Assembly (NCBI RefSeq): GCF_026212465.1 | Contig: NC_080058.1 | Span: forward strand, 21,823,161-21,887,160 | From: Amaranthus tricolor | Taxonomy: Eukaryota > Streptophyta > Magnoliopsida > Caryophyllales > Amaranthaceae | Direction of reading: 5' to 3' | Length of the DNA: 64,000 bases | Shown here: piece by piece, positions 11,047 to 23,543 of the stretch | Numbering within the stretch: position 1 is the first letter of the stretch | Layout: every line of letters starts with the position of its first letter | Position numbers and translations under genes: made by a program | The notes under the pieces: model-generated | What the model saw: the letters and a program-made list of their open reading frames with translations, nothing else | The model's database searches: none | What the model was told of the DNA's origin: nothing

Positions 11047-13780
11047 CGCAACTTAGCACGTAATTTCAAGCATATGACTATTGTTTACAATTCTAACCAT
11101 TTCCAAACAATAACATATACCAAATAGTGTTGTGTTCCACGTTTCCTGGCAAACAAACCAAGTTTCAACCACTTTTTGCGAGAAAGTGCCTAAAACGCAG
11201 AAAAAAAAATCTAAAAAACGCAACTTAGCACCTAATTTCAAGATTATGACTGATGTTTTTAATTATAACTATTTCAAAACAATAATTTATACCAAATAGT
11301 GTTATGTGCCAAGTTTCATGGCAAATAATCAAAGTTTCAACCACTTTTTGCGAGAAAGTGCCTAAAGCACAGAAAAAAAAATCTAAAAAACGCAACTTAG
11401 CATCTAATTTCAAGCCTATGACTATTGTTGTTATTAATAACTATTTCAAAACAATAATTTATACCAAATAATTTTGTGTCTAAAGTTTCGAGGCAAACAA
11501 ACCATGTTTGTACCACTTTATGCTAGAAAGTGCCAAAAACGTTTAAAAAAACCTCAAAAACGCAACTTAGCACGTATTTTCAAGCGTATGACTATTGTTT
11601 TTAATTCTAACTATTTCAAAACAATAATTTATACAAAATAGTGTTGTGTGCCAAGGTTCGTGGTAAACAAACCATGTTTGAACCACTTTATGCTGGAAAG
11701 TGCCAAAAACGTTTTAAAAAAATTTCAAAAACACAGCTTAGCACGTAATTTCAAGCATATGACTATTGTTTTTTATTCTAACCATTTAAATCTAATACAA
11801 TATAACAAATAGTGTAGTGCGCCAAGTTTCGTTGCAAACAAACCAAGTTTCAACTACTTTTTGCAAGAATGTGGGGAAAACGCTTTAAAAAACCTCAAAA
11901 ACGCAACTTAGCACGTAATTTCAAGCATTTGACAGTTGATTTCGATTCTAACGATTTCAACACAATAACATTTACCAATTATTATTGTGTGCCAAGTTTC
12001 GTTGCAAATAAAGAAAGTTTCAACCGCTTTTGTCGAGCAAGTGCCCAAAACGCTTAGAAAAACCTAAAAAACGCAACTTAGCACGTAATTTCAAGCCTAT
12101 GACTATTGTTTACAATTCTAACCATTTCAATACAATAACATATACCAAATAGTGTTGTGTTCCATGTTTCCTTGCAAACAAACCAAGTTTCAACAACTTT
12201 TTGCGAGAAAGTGCCTAAAACACAGAAAAAAATCTAAAAAACGCAACTTAATACCTACTTTATAGCTTATGACTATTGTTTTTAATTCTAACTATTTCAA
12301 AACAATAATTTATACCAAATAGTGTTCTATGCCAAGTTTCGTGGCAAATAAAAAAAGTTTCAACCACTTTTTGCGTGAAAGTACGGTAGCTCTGAAAAAA
12401 AAACGCTTAAAAAAACCTCAAAAACACAACTTAGCACGTAATTTGAAGCATATCACTATAGTTTACAATTCTAACCATTTCAATACAATAACATATACCA
12501 AATAGTGTTGTGTTCCACGTTTCTTGGCAAACAAACCAAGTTTCAAACAATTTTTGCGAGAAAGTGCCCAAACCGCAGAAAAAAAATCTAAAAAACACGA
12601 CTTAGCATCTAATTTTAAGCGTATGACAATTTTTTTTAATTCTATCTATTTCAAAACAATAATTTATAAAAAATAGTGTTGTGTACCAAGTTTTGTGGCA
12701 AACAAACCATGTTTGAACCACTTTATGCTAGAAAGTGCCAAAAACGTTTTAAAAAAATTTCAAAAACACAACTTAGCACGTAATTTCAAGCATATGACTA
12801 TTGTTTTAGATTCTAACCATTTCAACACAATACAATATAGCAAATAGTGTAGTGAGCCAAGTTTCGTTGCAAACAAACCAAGTTTCTACTACTTTTTGCA
12901 AGAATGTGCCGAAAACGCTTTTAAAAACCTCACAAACGCAACTTAGCACGTAATTTCAAAAACGTGACTATTGATTACGATTCTAACGATTTCAACACAA
13001 TAACTTATACCAATTAGTATTGTGTGCCATGTTTCGTTGCAAATAAAGAAAGTTTCAGCCGCTTTTGTCGAGAATGTGCCCAATACGCTTAGAAAAACCT
13101 AAAAAACGCAACTTAGCACGTAATTTCAAGCATATGACTATTGTTTACAATTCTAACCTTTTCAACACAATAACATATACCAAATAATGTTGTGTTCCAC
13201 GTTTCTTGGCAAACAAACCATATTTCAACTATTTTTAGCGAGAAAGTGCCCAAAACGCCGAAAAAAAAATCTAAAAAACGCAACTTAGCAACAAATTTCA
13301 AGCCTATGACTATTGTTTTTAATTCTAACTATTTCAAAACAATAATTTATACAAAATAGTGTTGTGTGCTAGCAAACAAACCATGTTTGAACCACTTTAT
13401 GCTAGATTGTGCAAAAAACGTTTAAAAAAAATTTCAAAAACACAACTTAGCTCGTAATTTTTAAGCATATGACTATTGTTTTTTATTCCCACCATTTCAA
13501 CCCAATACAATATAGCAAATAGTGTAGTGTGCCATGTTTCGTTGCAAACAAACCAAGTTTAATCTTTTTTTTGCAAGAATGTGCCGAAAACACTTTAAAA
13601 ACCCCAAAAACGCAACTTAGCACGTAATTTCAAGCATTTGACAGTTGATTTTGATTCTAACGATTTCAACACAATAACATATACCAATTAGTATTGTGTG
13701 CCTAGTTTCGTTGCAAACAAAGAAAGTTTCAACCGCCTTTGTCGCGAAAGTGCCCAAAACGCTTAAAAAAACCTAAAAAA
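11047..13780. repeat. 16-mer HOR copy, 2,734 bp, 9-bp deletion in M14
   Basis: M1-M4 are A-type, though M3 has the variant TTATTAATAAC. M6 has AATTATTATTG. M8 starts CTTAATACCTACTTTA, and M9 has ATTTGAAGC. M14 lacks 9 bp at about 13369. M16 is the B form (AAAGAAAGTTTC, GTGCCCAAAACGC). Confidence 0.92.
13364..13375. other. 9-bp deletion site in M14 (marker of a HOR subfamily)
   Basis: The normal GTGTGCCAAGTTTCGTAGC becomes GTGTGCTAGC, losing CAAGTTTCG. The same change occurs at about 16103, 18837 and 27060. It makes these copies 2,734 bp and removes the TTTCG half of the box position in M14. Confidence 0.88.
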
Positions 13781-16514
13781 CGCAACTTAGCACGTAATTT
13801 CAAGCATATGACTATTGTTTACAATTCTAACCATTTCAAAACAATAACATATACCAAATAGTGTTGTGTTCCACGTTTCCTGGCAAACAAACCAAGTTTC
13901 AACCACTTTTTGCGAGAAAGTGCCTAAAACGCATTAAAAAAAATCTAAAAAACGCATCTTAGCACCTAATTTCAAGATTATGACTGATGTTTTTAATTAT
14001 AACTATTTCAAAACAATAATTTATACCAAATAGTGTTATGTGCAAAGTTTCATGGCAAATAATCAAAGTTTCAACCACTTTTTGCGAGAAAGTGCCTAAA
14101 ACACAGAAAAAAAAAATCTAAAAAACGCAACTTAGCATCTAATTTCAAGCCTATGACTATTGTTGTTATTAATAACTATTTCAAAACAATAATTTATACC
14201 AAATAATTTTGTGTGCTAAGTTTCGAGGCAAACAAACCATGTTTGTACCACTTTATGCTAGAAAGTGCCAAAAACGTTTAAAAAAACCTCAAAAACGCAA
14301 CTTAGCACGTATTATCAAGCGTATGACTATTGTTTTTAATTCTAACTATTTCAAAACAATAATTTATACAAAATAGTGTTGTGTGCCAAGGTTCGTGGTA
14401 AACAAACCATGTTTGAACCACTTTATGCTGGAAAGTGCCAAAAACGTTTTAAAAAAATTTCAAAAACACAGCTTAGCACGTAATTTCAAGCATATGACTA
14501 TTGTTTTTTATTCTAACCGTTTAAACCTAATACAATATAACAAATAGTGTAGTGCGCCAAGTTTCGTTGCAAACAAAGCAAGTTTCAACTACTTTTTGCA
14601 AGAATGTGGGGAAAACGCTTTAAAAAACCTCAAAAACGCAACTTAGCACGTAATTTTAAGCATTTGACAGTTGATTTCGATTCTAACGATTTCAACACAA
14701 TAACATTTACTAATTAGTATTGTGTGCCAAGTTTCGTTGCAAATAAAGAAAGTTTCAACCGCTTTTGTCGAGCAAGTGCCCAAAACGCTTAGAAAAACCT
14801 AAAAAACGCAACTTAGCACATAATTTCAAGCCTATGACTATTGTTTACAATTCTAACCATTTCAATACAATAACATATACCAAATAGTGTTGTGTTCCAT
14901 GTTTCCTTGCAAACAAACCAAGTTTCAACAACTTTTTGCGAGAAAGTGCCTAAAACACAGAAAAAAATCTAAAAAACGCAACTTAATACCTACTTTATAG
15001 CTTATGACTATTGTTTTTAATTCTAACTATTTCAAAACAATAATTTATACCAAATAGTGTTCTATCCCAAGTTTCGTGGCAAATAAAAAAAGTTTCAACC
15101 ACTTTTTGCGTGAAAGTACGCTAGCACTGAAAAAAAAACGCTTAAAAAACCTCAAAAACACAACTTAGCACGTAATTTGAAGCATATCACTATAGTTTAC
15201 AATTCTAACCATTTCAATACAATAACATATACCAAATAGTGTTGTGTTCGACGTTTCTTGGCAAACAAACCAAGTTTCAAACAATTTTTGCGAGAAAGTG
15301 CCCAAACCGCAGAAAAAAAATCTAAAAAACGCGACTTAGCATCTAATTTTAAGCGTATGACAATTTTTTTTAATTCTATCTATTTCAAAACAATAATTTA
15401 TAAAAAATAGTGTTGTGTACCAAGTTTTGTGGCAAACAAACCATGTTTGAACCACTTTAAGCTAGAAAGTGCCAAAAACGTTTTAAAAAAATTTCAAAAA
15501 CACAACTTAGCACGTAATTTCAAGCATATGACTATTGTTTTAGATTCTAACCATTTCAACACAATACAATATAGCAAATAGTGTAGTGTGCCAAGTTTCG
15601 TTGCAAACAAACCAAGTTTCTACTACTTTTTGCAAGAATGTGCCGAAAACGCTTTTAAAAACCTCACAAACGCAACTTAGCACGTAATTTCAAAAACGTG
15701 ACTATTGATTACGATTCTAACGATTTCAACACAATAAGTTATACCAATTAGTATTGTGTGCCATGTTTCGTTGCAAATAAAGAAAGTTTCAGCCGCTTTT
15801 GTCGAGAAAGTGCCCAATACGCTTAGAAAAACCTAAAAAACGCAACTTAGCACGTAATTTCAAGCATATGACTATTGTTTACAATTCTAACCTTTTCAAC
15901 ACAATAACATATACCAAATAATGTTGTGTTCCACGTTTCTTGGCAAACAAACCATGTTTCAACTATTTTTAGCGAGAAAGTGCCCAAAACGCCGAAAAAA
16001 AAATCTAAAAAACGCAACTTAGCATCAAATTTCAAGCCTATGACTATTGTTTTTAATTCTAACTATTTCAAAACAATAATTTATACAAAATAGTGTTGTG
16101 TGCTAGCAAACAAACCATGTTTGAACCACTTTATGCTAGATTGTGCAAAAAACGTTTAAAAAAAATTTCAAAAACACAACTTAGCTCGTAATTTTTAAGC
16201 ATATGACTATTGTTTTTTATTCCCACCATTTCAACCCAATACAATATAGCAAATAGTGTAGTGTGCCATGTTTCGTTGCAAACAAACCAAGTTTAATCTT
16301 TTTTTTGCAAGAATGTGCCGAAAACACTTTAAAAACCCCAAAAACGCAACTTAGCACGTAATTTCAAGCATTTGACAGTTGATTTTGATTCTAACGATTT
16401 CAACACAATAACATATACCAATTAGTATTGTGTGCCCAGTTTCGTTGCAAACAAACAAAGTTTCAACCGCTTTTGTCGCGAAAGTGCCCAAAACGCTTAA
16501 AAAAACCTAAAAAA
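13781..16514. repeat. 16-mer HOR copy, 2,734 bp, mixed A/B, 9-bp deletion
   Basis: M1 has the B-type CATTTCAAAAC, but M2 and M3 keep A-type bases. M14 has the 9-bp deletion at about 16103. It shares private bases with the next copy, such as CTATCCCAAG in M8 (15066 and about 17799) and GTTCGACG in M9 (about 15246 and 17981). Confidence 0.92.
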
Positions 16515-19248
16515 CGCAACTTAGCACGTAATTTCAAGCATATGACTATTGTTTACAATTCTAACCATTTCAAAACAATAACATATACCAAATAGTGTTG
16601 TGTTCCACGTTTCCTGGCAAACAAACCAAGTTTCAACCACTTTTTGCGAGAAAGTGCCTAAAACGCAGAAAAAAAAATCTAAAAAACGCAACTTAGCACC
16701 TAATTTCAAGATTATGACTAATTTTTTTAATTATAACTATTTCAAAACAATAATTTATACCAAATAGTGTTATGTGCCAAGTTTCATGGCAAATAATCAA
16801 ATGTTTCAACCACTTTTTGCGAGAAAGTGCTTAAAACGCAGAAAAAAAAATCTAAAAAACGCAACTTAGCATCTAATTTCAAGCCTATGACTATTGTTGT
16901 TAATTCTAACTATTTCAAAACAATAATTTATACCAAATAATTTTGTGTGCAAAGTTTCGAGGCAAACAAACCATGTTTGTACCACTTTATGCTAGAAAGT
17001 GCCAAAACCGTTTAAAAAAACCTCAAAAACGCAACTTAGCACGTATTATCAAGCGTATGACTATTGTTTTTAATTCTAACTATTTCAAAACAATAATTTA
17101 TACAAAATAGTGTTGTGTGCCAAGGTTCGTGGTAAACAAACCATGTTTGAACCACTTTATGCTGGAAAGTGCCAAAAACGTTTTAAAAAAATTTCAAAAA
17201 CACAGCTTAGCACGTAATTTCAAGCATATGACTATTGTTTTTTATTCTAACCGTTTAAACCTAATACAATATAACAAATAGTGTAGTGCGCCAAGTTTCG
17301 TTGCAAACAAAGCAAGTTTCAACTACTTTTTGCAAGAATGTGGGGAAAACGCTATAAAAAACCTCAAAAACGCAACTTAGCACGTAATTTTAAGCATTTG
17401 ACAGTTGATTTCGATTCTAACGATTTCAACACAATAACATTTACTAATTAGTATTGTGTGCCAAGTTTCGTTGCAAATAAAGAAAGTTTCAACCGCTTTT
17501 GTCGAGCAAGTGCCCAAAACGCTTAGAAAAACCTAAAAAACGCAACTTAGCACATAATTTCAAGCCTATGACTATTGTTTACAATTCTAACCATTTCAAT
17601 ACAATAACATATACCAAATAGTGTTGTGTTCCATGTTTCCTTGCAAACAAACCAAGTTTCAACAACTTTTTGCGAGAAAGTGCCTAAAACACAGAAAAAA
17701 ATCTAAAAAACGCAACTTAATACCTACTTTATAGCTTATGACTATTGTTTTTAATTCTAACTATTTCAAAACAATAATTTATACCAAATAGTGTTCTATC
17801 CCAAGTTTCGTGGCAAATAAAAAAAGTTTCAACCACTTTTTGCGTGAAAGTACGCTAGCACTGAAAAAAAAACGCTTAAAAAACCTCAAAAACACAACTT
17901 AGCACGTAATTTGAAGCATATCACTATAGTTTACAATTCTAACCATTTCAATACAATAACATATACCAAATAGTGTTGTGTTCGACGTTTCTTGGCAAAC
18001 AAACCAAGTTTCAAACAATTTTTGCGAGAAAGTGCCCAAACCGCAGAAAAAAAATCTAAAAAACGCGACTTAGCATCTAATTTTAAGCGTATCACAATTT
18101 TTTTTAATTCTATCTATTTCAAAACAATAATTTATAAAAAATAGTGTTGTGTACCAAGTTTTGTGGCAAACAAACCATGTTTGAACCACTTTAAGCTAGA
18201 AAGTGCCAAAAACGTTTTAAAAAAATTTCAAAAACACAACTTAGCACGTAATTTCAAGCATATGACTATTGTTTTAGATTCTAACCATTTCAACACAATA
18301 CAATATAGCAAATAGTGTAGTGTGCCAAGTTTCGTTGCAAACAAACCAAGTTTCTACTACTTTTTGCAAGAATGTGCCGAAAACGCTTTTAAAAACCTCA
18401 CAAACGCAACTTAGCACGTAATTTCAAAAACGTGACTATTGATTACGATTCTAACGATTTCAACACAATAAGTTATACCAATTAGTATTGTGTGCCATGT
18501 TTCGTTGCAAATAAAGAAAGTTTCAGCCGCTTTTGTCGAGAAAGTGCCCAATACGCTTAGAAAAACCTAAAAAACGCAACTTAGCACGTAATTTCAAGCA
18601 TATGACTATTGTTTACAATTCTAACCTTTTCAACACAATAACATATACCAAATAATGTTGTGTTCCACGTTTCTTGGCAAACAAACCATGTTTCAACTAT
18701 TTTTAGCGAGAAAGTGCCCAAAACGCCGAAAAAAAAATCTAAAAAACGCAACTTAGCATCAAATTTCAAGCCTATGACTATTGTTTTTAATTCTAACTAT
18801 TTCAAAACAATAATTTATACAAAATAGTGTTGTGTGCTAGCAAACAAACCATGTTTGAACCACTTTATGCTAGATTGTGCAAAAAACGTTTAAAAAAAAT
18901 TTCAAAAACACAACTTAGCTCGTAATTTTTAAGCATATGACTATTGTTTTTTATTCCCACCATTTCAACCCAATACAATATAGCAAATAGTGTAGTGTGC
19001 CATGTTTCGTTGCAAACAAACCAAGTTTAATCTTTTTTTTGCAAGAATGTGCCGAAAACGCTTTAAAAACCCCAAAAACGCAACTTAGCACGTAATTTCA
19101 AGCATTTGACAGTTGATTTTGATTCTAACGATTTCAACACAATAACATATACCAATTAGTATTGTGTGCCCAGTTTCGTTGCAAACAAACAAAGTTTCAA
19201 CCGCTTTTGTCGCGAAAGTGCCCAAAACGCTTAAAAAAACCTAAAAAA
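16515..19248. repeat. 16-mer HOR copy, 2,734 bp, B start, 9-bp deletion
   Basis: M1 and M2 are B-type (GACTAATTTTTTT, ATCAAATG). M3 is mixed: B at its start, CGAGGC in the middle, ACCGTTT at its end. From M4 (TATTATCAAGCG) onward it is nearly identical to the preceding copy, including the deletion at about 18837. Confidence 0.92.
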
Positions 19249-21993
19249 CGCAACTTAGCACGTAATTTCAAGCATATGACTATTGTTTACAATTCTAACC
19301 ATTTCAAAACAATAACATATACCAAATAGTGTTGTGTTCCACGTTTCCTGGCAAACAAACCAAGTTTCAACCACTTTTTGCGAGAAAGTGCCTAAAACGC
19401 AGAAAAAAAAATCTAAAAAACGCAACTTAGCACCTAATTTCAAGATTATGACAAATTTTTTTAATTATAACTATTTCAAAACAATAATTTATACCAAATA
19501 GTGTTATGTGCCAAGTTTCATGGCAAATAATCAAATGTTTCAACCACTTTTTGCGAGAAAGTGCTTAAAACGCAGAAAAAAAAATCTAAAAAACGCAACT
19601 TAGCATCTAATTTCAAGCCTATGACTATTGTTGTTAATTCTAACTATTTCAAAACAATAATTTATACCAAATAATTTTGTGTGCAAAGTTTCGAAGCAAA
19701 CAAACCATGTTTGTACCACTTTATGCTAGAAAGTGCCAAAACCGTTTAAAAAAACCTCAAAAACGCAACTTAGCACGTATTTTCAAGCCTATGACTATTG
19801 TTTTTAATTCTAACTATTTCAAAACAATAATTTATACAAAATAGTGTTGTGTGCCAAGGTTCGTGGTAAACAAACCATGTTTGAACCACTTTATGCTGGA
19901 AAGTGCCAAAAACGTTTTAAAAAAATTTCAAAAACACAGCTTAGCACGTAATTTCAAGCATATGACTATTGTTTTTTATTCTAACCATTTAAACCTAATA
20001 CAATATAATAAATAGTGTAGTGCGCCAAGTTTCGTTGCAAACAAACCAAGTTTCAACTACTTTTTGCAAGAATGTGGGGAAAACGCTTTAAAAAACCTCA
20101 AAAACGAAACTTAGCACGTAATTTCAAGCATTTGACAGTTGATTTCGATTCTAACGATTTCAACACAATAACATTTACCAATTAGTATTGTGTGCCAAGT
20201 TTCGTTGCAAACAAAGAAAGTTTCAACCGCTTTTGTCGAGCAAGTGCCCAAAACGCTTAGAAAAACCTAAAAAACGCAACTTAGCACGTAATTTCAAGCC
20301 TATGACTATTGTTGACAATTCTAACCATTTCAATACAATAATATATACCAAATAGTGTTGTGTTCCATGTTTCCTTGCAAACAAACCAAGTTTCAACAAC
20401 TTTTTGCGAGAAAGTGCCTAAAACTCAGAAAAAAATCTAAAAAACGCAACTTAACACCTAATTTATAGCTTATGACTATTGTTTTTAATTCTAACTATTT
20501 CAAAACAATAATTTATACCAAATAGTGTTCTATGCCAAGTTTCGTGGCAAATAAAAAAAGTTTCAACCACTTTTTGCGAGAAAGTACGCTAGCACTGAAA
20601 AAAAAAACGCTTAAAAAAACCTCAAAAACACAACTTAGCACGTAATTTAAAGCATATCACTATAGTTTACAATTCTAACCATTTCAATACAATAACATAT
20701 ACCAAATAGTGTTGTGTTCCACGTTTCTTGGCAAACAAACCAAGTTTCAAACAATTTTTGCGAGAAAGTGCCCAAACCGCAAAAAAAAAAATCTAAAATA
20801 CGCGACTTAGCATCTAATTTTAAGCGTATGACAATTTTTTTTTAATTCTATCTATTTCAAAACAATAATTTATAAAAAATAGTGTTGTGTACCAAGTTTT
20901 GTGGCAAACAAACCATGTTTGAACCACTTTATGCTAGAAAGTGCCAAAAACGTTTTAAAAAAATTTCAAAAACACAACATAGCACGTAATTTCAAGCATA
21001 TGACTATTGTTTTTGATTCTAACCATTTTAACACAATACAATATAGCAAATAGTGTAGTGTGCCAAGTTTCGTTGCAAACAAACCAAGTTTCTACTACTT
21101 TTTGCAAGAATGTGCCGAAAACGCTTTTAAAAACCTCACAAACGCAACTTAGCACGTAATTTCAAAAACGTGACTATTGATTACGATTCTAACGATTTCA
21201 ACACAATAACTTATACCAATTAGTATTGTGTGCCATGTTTCGTTGCAAATAAAGAAAGTTTCAGCCGCTTTTGTCGAGAGAGTGCCCAATACGCTTAGAA
21301 AAACCTAAAAAACGCAACTTAGCACGTAATTTCAAGCATATGACTATTGTTTACAATTCTAACCATTTCAACACAATAACATATACCAAATAATGTTGTG
21401 TTCCACGTTTCCTGGCAAACAAACCATGTTTCAACTATTTTTAGCGAGAAAGTGCCCAAAACGCCGAAAAAAAATCTAAAAAACGCAACTTAGCATCAAA
21501 TTTCAAGCCTATGACTATTGTTTTTAATTCTAACTATTTCAAAACAATAATTTATACAAAATAGTGTTGTGTGCCAAGTTTCGTAGCAAACAAACCATGT
21601 TTGAACCACTTTATGCTAGATAGTGCAAAAAACGTTTTAAAAAAATTTCAAAAACACAACTTAGCTCGTAGTTTCAAGCATATGACTATTTTTTATTGTT
21701 CCCACCATTTCAACCCAATACAATATAGCAAATAGTGTAGTGTGCCATGTTTCGTTGCAAACAAACCAAGTTTAAACTTTTTTTTGCAAGAATGTGCCGA
21801 AAACGCTTTAAAAACCCCAAAAACGCAACTTAGCACGTAATTTCAAGCATTTGACAGTTGATTTTGATTCTAACGATTTCAACACAATAACATATACCAA
21901 TTCGTATTGTGTGCCCAGTTTCGTTGCAAACAAAGAATGTTTCAACCACTTTTGTCGCGAAAGTTCCCAAAACGCTTAAGAAAACCTAAAAAA
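19249..21993. repeat. 16-mer HOR copy, 2,745 bp, B haplotype in M1-M4
   Basis: M1-M4 carry the full B marker set: CATTTCAAAAC, ATCAAATG, GTTAATTC, CGAAGC, ACCGTTT and CAAGCCTATG. M7-M16 match the copies at 8302 and 21994, with an intact M14 and the AAAGAATG form of M16. Confidence 0.92.
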
Positions 21994-22165
21994 CGCAACT
22001 TAGCACGTAATTTCAAGCATATGACTATTGTTTACAATTCTAACCATTTCCAAACAATAACATATACCAAATAGTGTTGTGTTCCACGTTTCCTGGCAAA
22101 CAAACCAAGTTTCAACCACTTTTTGCGAGAAAGTGCCTAAAACGCAGAAAAAAAAATCTAAAAAA
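21994..22165. repeat. M1, class a, 172 bp
   Basis: It carries the a-class core TTTACAATTCTAACCATTTC and CATATACCAAATAGTGTTG. The box position reads TTTCCTGGCAAACAAAC. It ends with GTGCCTAAAACGCAG and a nine-A tract. It is most like M7, with which it shares the GCCTAAAAC end. Confidence 0.9.
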
Positions 22166-22337
22166 CGCAACTTAGCACCTAATTTCAAGATTATGAATGA
22201 TGTTTTTAATTATAACTATTTCAAAACAATAATTTATACCAAATAGTGTTATGTGCCAAGTTTCATGGCAAATAATCAAAGTTTCAACCACTTTTTGCGA
22301 GAAAGTGCCTAAAACACAGAAAAAAAAATCTAAAAAA
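22166..22337. repeat. M2, class b (hybrid), 172 bp
   Basis: The front (CACCTAATTTCAAGATTATG) resembles M8 and the 18-mer M2. The rear (CCACTTTTTGCGAGAAAGTGCC and the GCAGAAAA-type end) is a-class, not b. This is the expected result of joining M2 to the rear of Mx. Confidence 0.85.
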
Positions 22338-22507
22338 CGCAACTTAGCATCTAATTTCAAGCCTATGACTATTGTTGTTATTTCTAACTATTTCAAAACA
22401 ATAATTTATACCAAATAATTTTGTGTGCAAAGTTTCGAAGCAAACAAACCATGTTTGTACCACTTTATGCTAGAAAGTGCCAAAACCGTTTAAAAAAACC
22501 TCAAAAA
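22338..22507. repeat. M3, class b (hybrid end), 170 bp
   Basis: It starts GCATCTAATTTC like M10. The core has GTTGTTATTTCTAAC and ACCAAATAATTTTGTG. The end AAAAAAACCTCAAAAACG resembles My rather than a normal b end (TTTTAAAAAAATTTC), consistent with My having been lost here. Confidence 0.85.
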
Positions 22508-22678
22508 CGCAACTTAGCACGTATTTTCAAGCCTATGACTATTGTTTTTAATTCTAACTATTTCAAAACAATAATTTATACAAAATAGTGTTGTGTGCCA
22601 AGGTTCGTGGTAAACAAACCATGTTTGAACCACTTTATGCTGGAAAGTGCCAAAAACGTTTTAAAAAAATTTCAAAAA
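22508..22678. repeat. M4, class b, 171 bp
   Basis: The core TTTTTAATTCTAACTATTTC and ATACAAAATAGTGTTGTGTG is almost the same as M14, and closer to M14 than to M10. It differs at CCAAGGTTCGTGGTAAAC and GCTGGAAAG. This supports the 10-mer alignment in which M4 is the partner of M14. Confidence 0.9.
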
Positions 22679-22849
22679 CACAGCTTAGCACGTAATTTCA
22701 AGCATATGACTATTGTTTTTTATTCTAACCATTTAAACCTAATACAATATAATAAATAGTGTAGTGCGCCAAGTTTCGTTGCAAACAAACCAAGTTTCAA
22801 CTACTTTTTGCAAGAATGTGGGGGAAAACGCTTTAAAAAACCTCAAAAA
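22679..22849. repeat. M5, class c, 171 bp
   Basis: It starts CACAGCTTAGC. The c core CAATATAATAAATAGTGTAG is followed by the box-like motif TTTCGTTGCAAACAAAC, then CTACTTTTTGCAAGAATGTG. A run of five G replaces GCCG, and most other copies have four G. M15 is its nearest partner. Confidence 0.9.
22774..22790. other. CENP-B-box-like motif in M5 (reference example)
   Basis: TTTCGTTGCAAACAAAC is compared with the mammalian box YTTCGTTGGAARCGGGA. Positions 1-8 and 10-13 match, 12 of 17. The required TTCG, central A and C are present, but the required GGG is replaced by AAA. The match is seen directly; protein binding is not shown. Equivalent sites in this HOR lie at 22944-22960 (M6), 23811-23827 (M11), 24493-24509 (M15) and 24662-24678 (M16). 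Confidence 0.5.
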
Positions 22850-23019
22850 CGAAACTTAGCACGTAATTTCAAGCATTTGACAGTTGATTTCGATTCTAAC
22901 GATTTCAACACAATAACATTTACCAATTAGTATTGTGTGCCAAGTTTCGTTGCAAACAAAGAAAGTTTCAACCGCTTTTGTCGAGCAAGTGCCCAAAACG
23001 CTTAGAAAAACCTAAAAAA
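22850..23019. repeat. M6, class d, 170 bp
   Basis: The d core is CAGTTGATTTCGATTCTAAC, then ACCAATTAGTATTGTGTG. It holds the box-like motif TTTCGTTGCAAACAAAG and ends CCGCTTTTGTCGAGCAAG. The CAGTTGATTT start is shared with M16 and not with M12, so M6 pairs with M16. Confidence 0.9.
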
Positions 23020-23189
23020 CGCAACTTAGCACGTAATTTCAAGCCTATGACTATTGTTGACAATTCTAACCATTTCAATACAATAATATATACCAAATAG
23101 TGTTGTGTTCCATGTTTCCTTGCAAACAAACCAAGTTTCAACAACTTTTTGCGAGAAAGTGCCTAAAACTCAGAAAAAAATCTAAAAAA
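23020..23189. repeat. M7, class a, 170 bp
   Basis: It has an a-class core with TTGTTGACAATTC and the box position TTTCCTTGCAAACAAAC. It ends GTGCCTAAAACTCAG, like M1. In the copy at 24737 this monomer appears to be the donor of a conversion tract in M9. Confidence 0.9.
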
Positions 23190-23372
23190 CGCAACTTAAC
23201 ACCTAATTTATAGCTTATGACTATTGTTTTTAATTCTAACTATTTCAAAACAATAATTTATACCAAATAGTGTTCTATGCCAAGTTTCGTGGCAAATAAA
23301 AAAAGTTTCAACCACTTTTTGCGAGAAAGTACGCTAGCACTGAAAAAAAAACGCTTAAAAAAACCTCAAAAA
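23190..23372. repeat. M8, class b', 183-bp long form
   Basis: It has a b core but is about 12 bp longer than other b monomers. The extra bases lie near its end, around TACGCTAGCACTG before a run of A and CGCTTAAAAAAACCTC. The same long form is found at M2 of the 18-mers, which marks M2 and M8 as partners. Confidence 0.9.
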
Positions 23373-23543
23373 CACAACTTAGCACGTAATTTAAAGCATA
23401 TCACTATAGTTTACAATTCTAACCATTTCAATACAATAACATATACCAAATAGTGTTGTGTTCCACGTTTCTTGGCAAACAAACCAAGTTTCAAACAATT
23501 TTTGCGAGAAAGTGCCCAAACCGCAAAAAAAAAATCTAAAATA
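23373..23543. repeat. M9, class a, 171 bp
   Basis: It is an a core with GCATATCACTATAG. It holds an inverted repeat CTTGG-CAAACAAA-CCAAG at 23471-23488. It ends AATTTTTGCGAG and GCCCAAACCGC, close to Mx of the 18-mer. Confidence 0.9.

Noticed and set aside
22000..22188. A 62-codon open frame on the - strand, repeated in most HOR copies
   Set aside because: It recurs because M1 recurs. It ends at monomer boundaries, has no conserved-domain look, and substitutions and A-run length changes show no coding pattern.
22774..22790. True CENP-B box
   Set aside because: The terminal GGG required for mammalian CENP-B binding is replaced by AAA in every copy I examined, so I report only a box-like motif.
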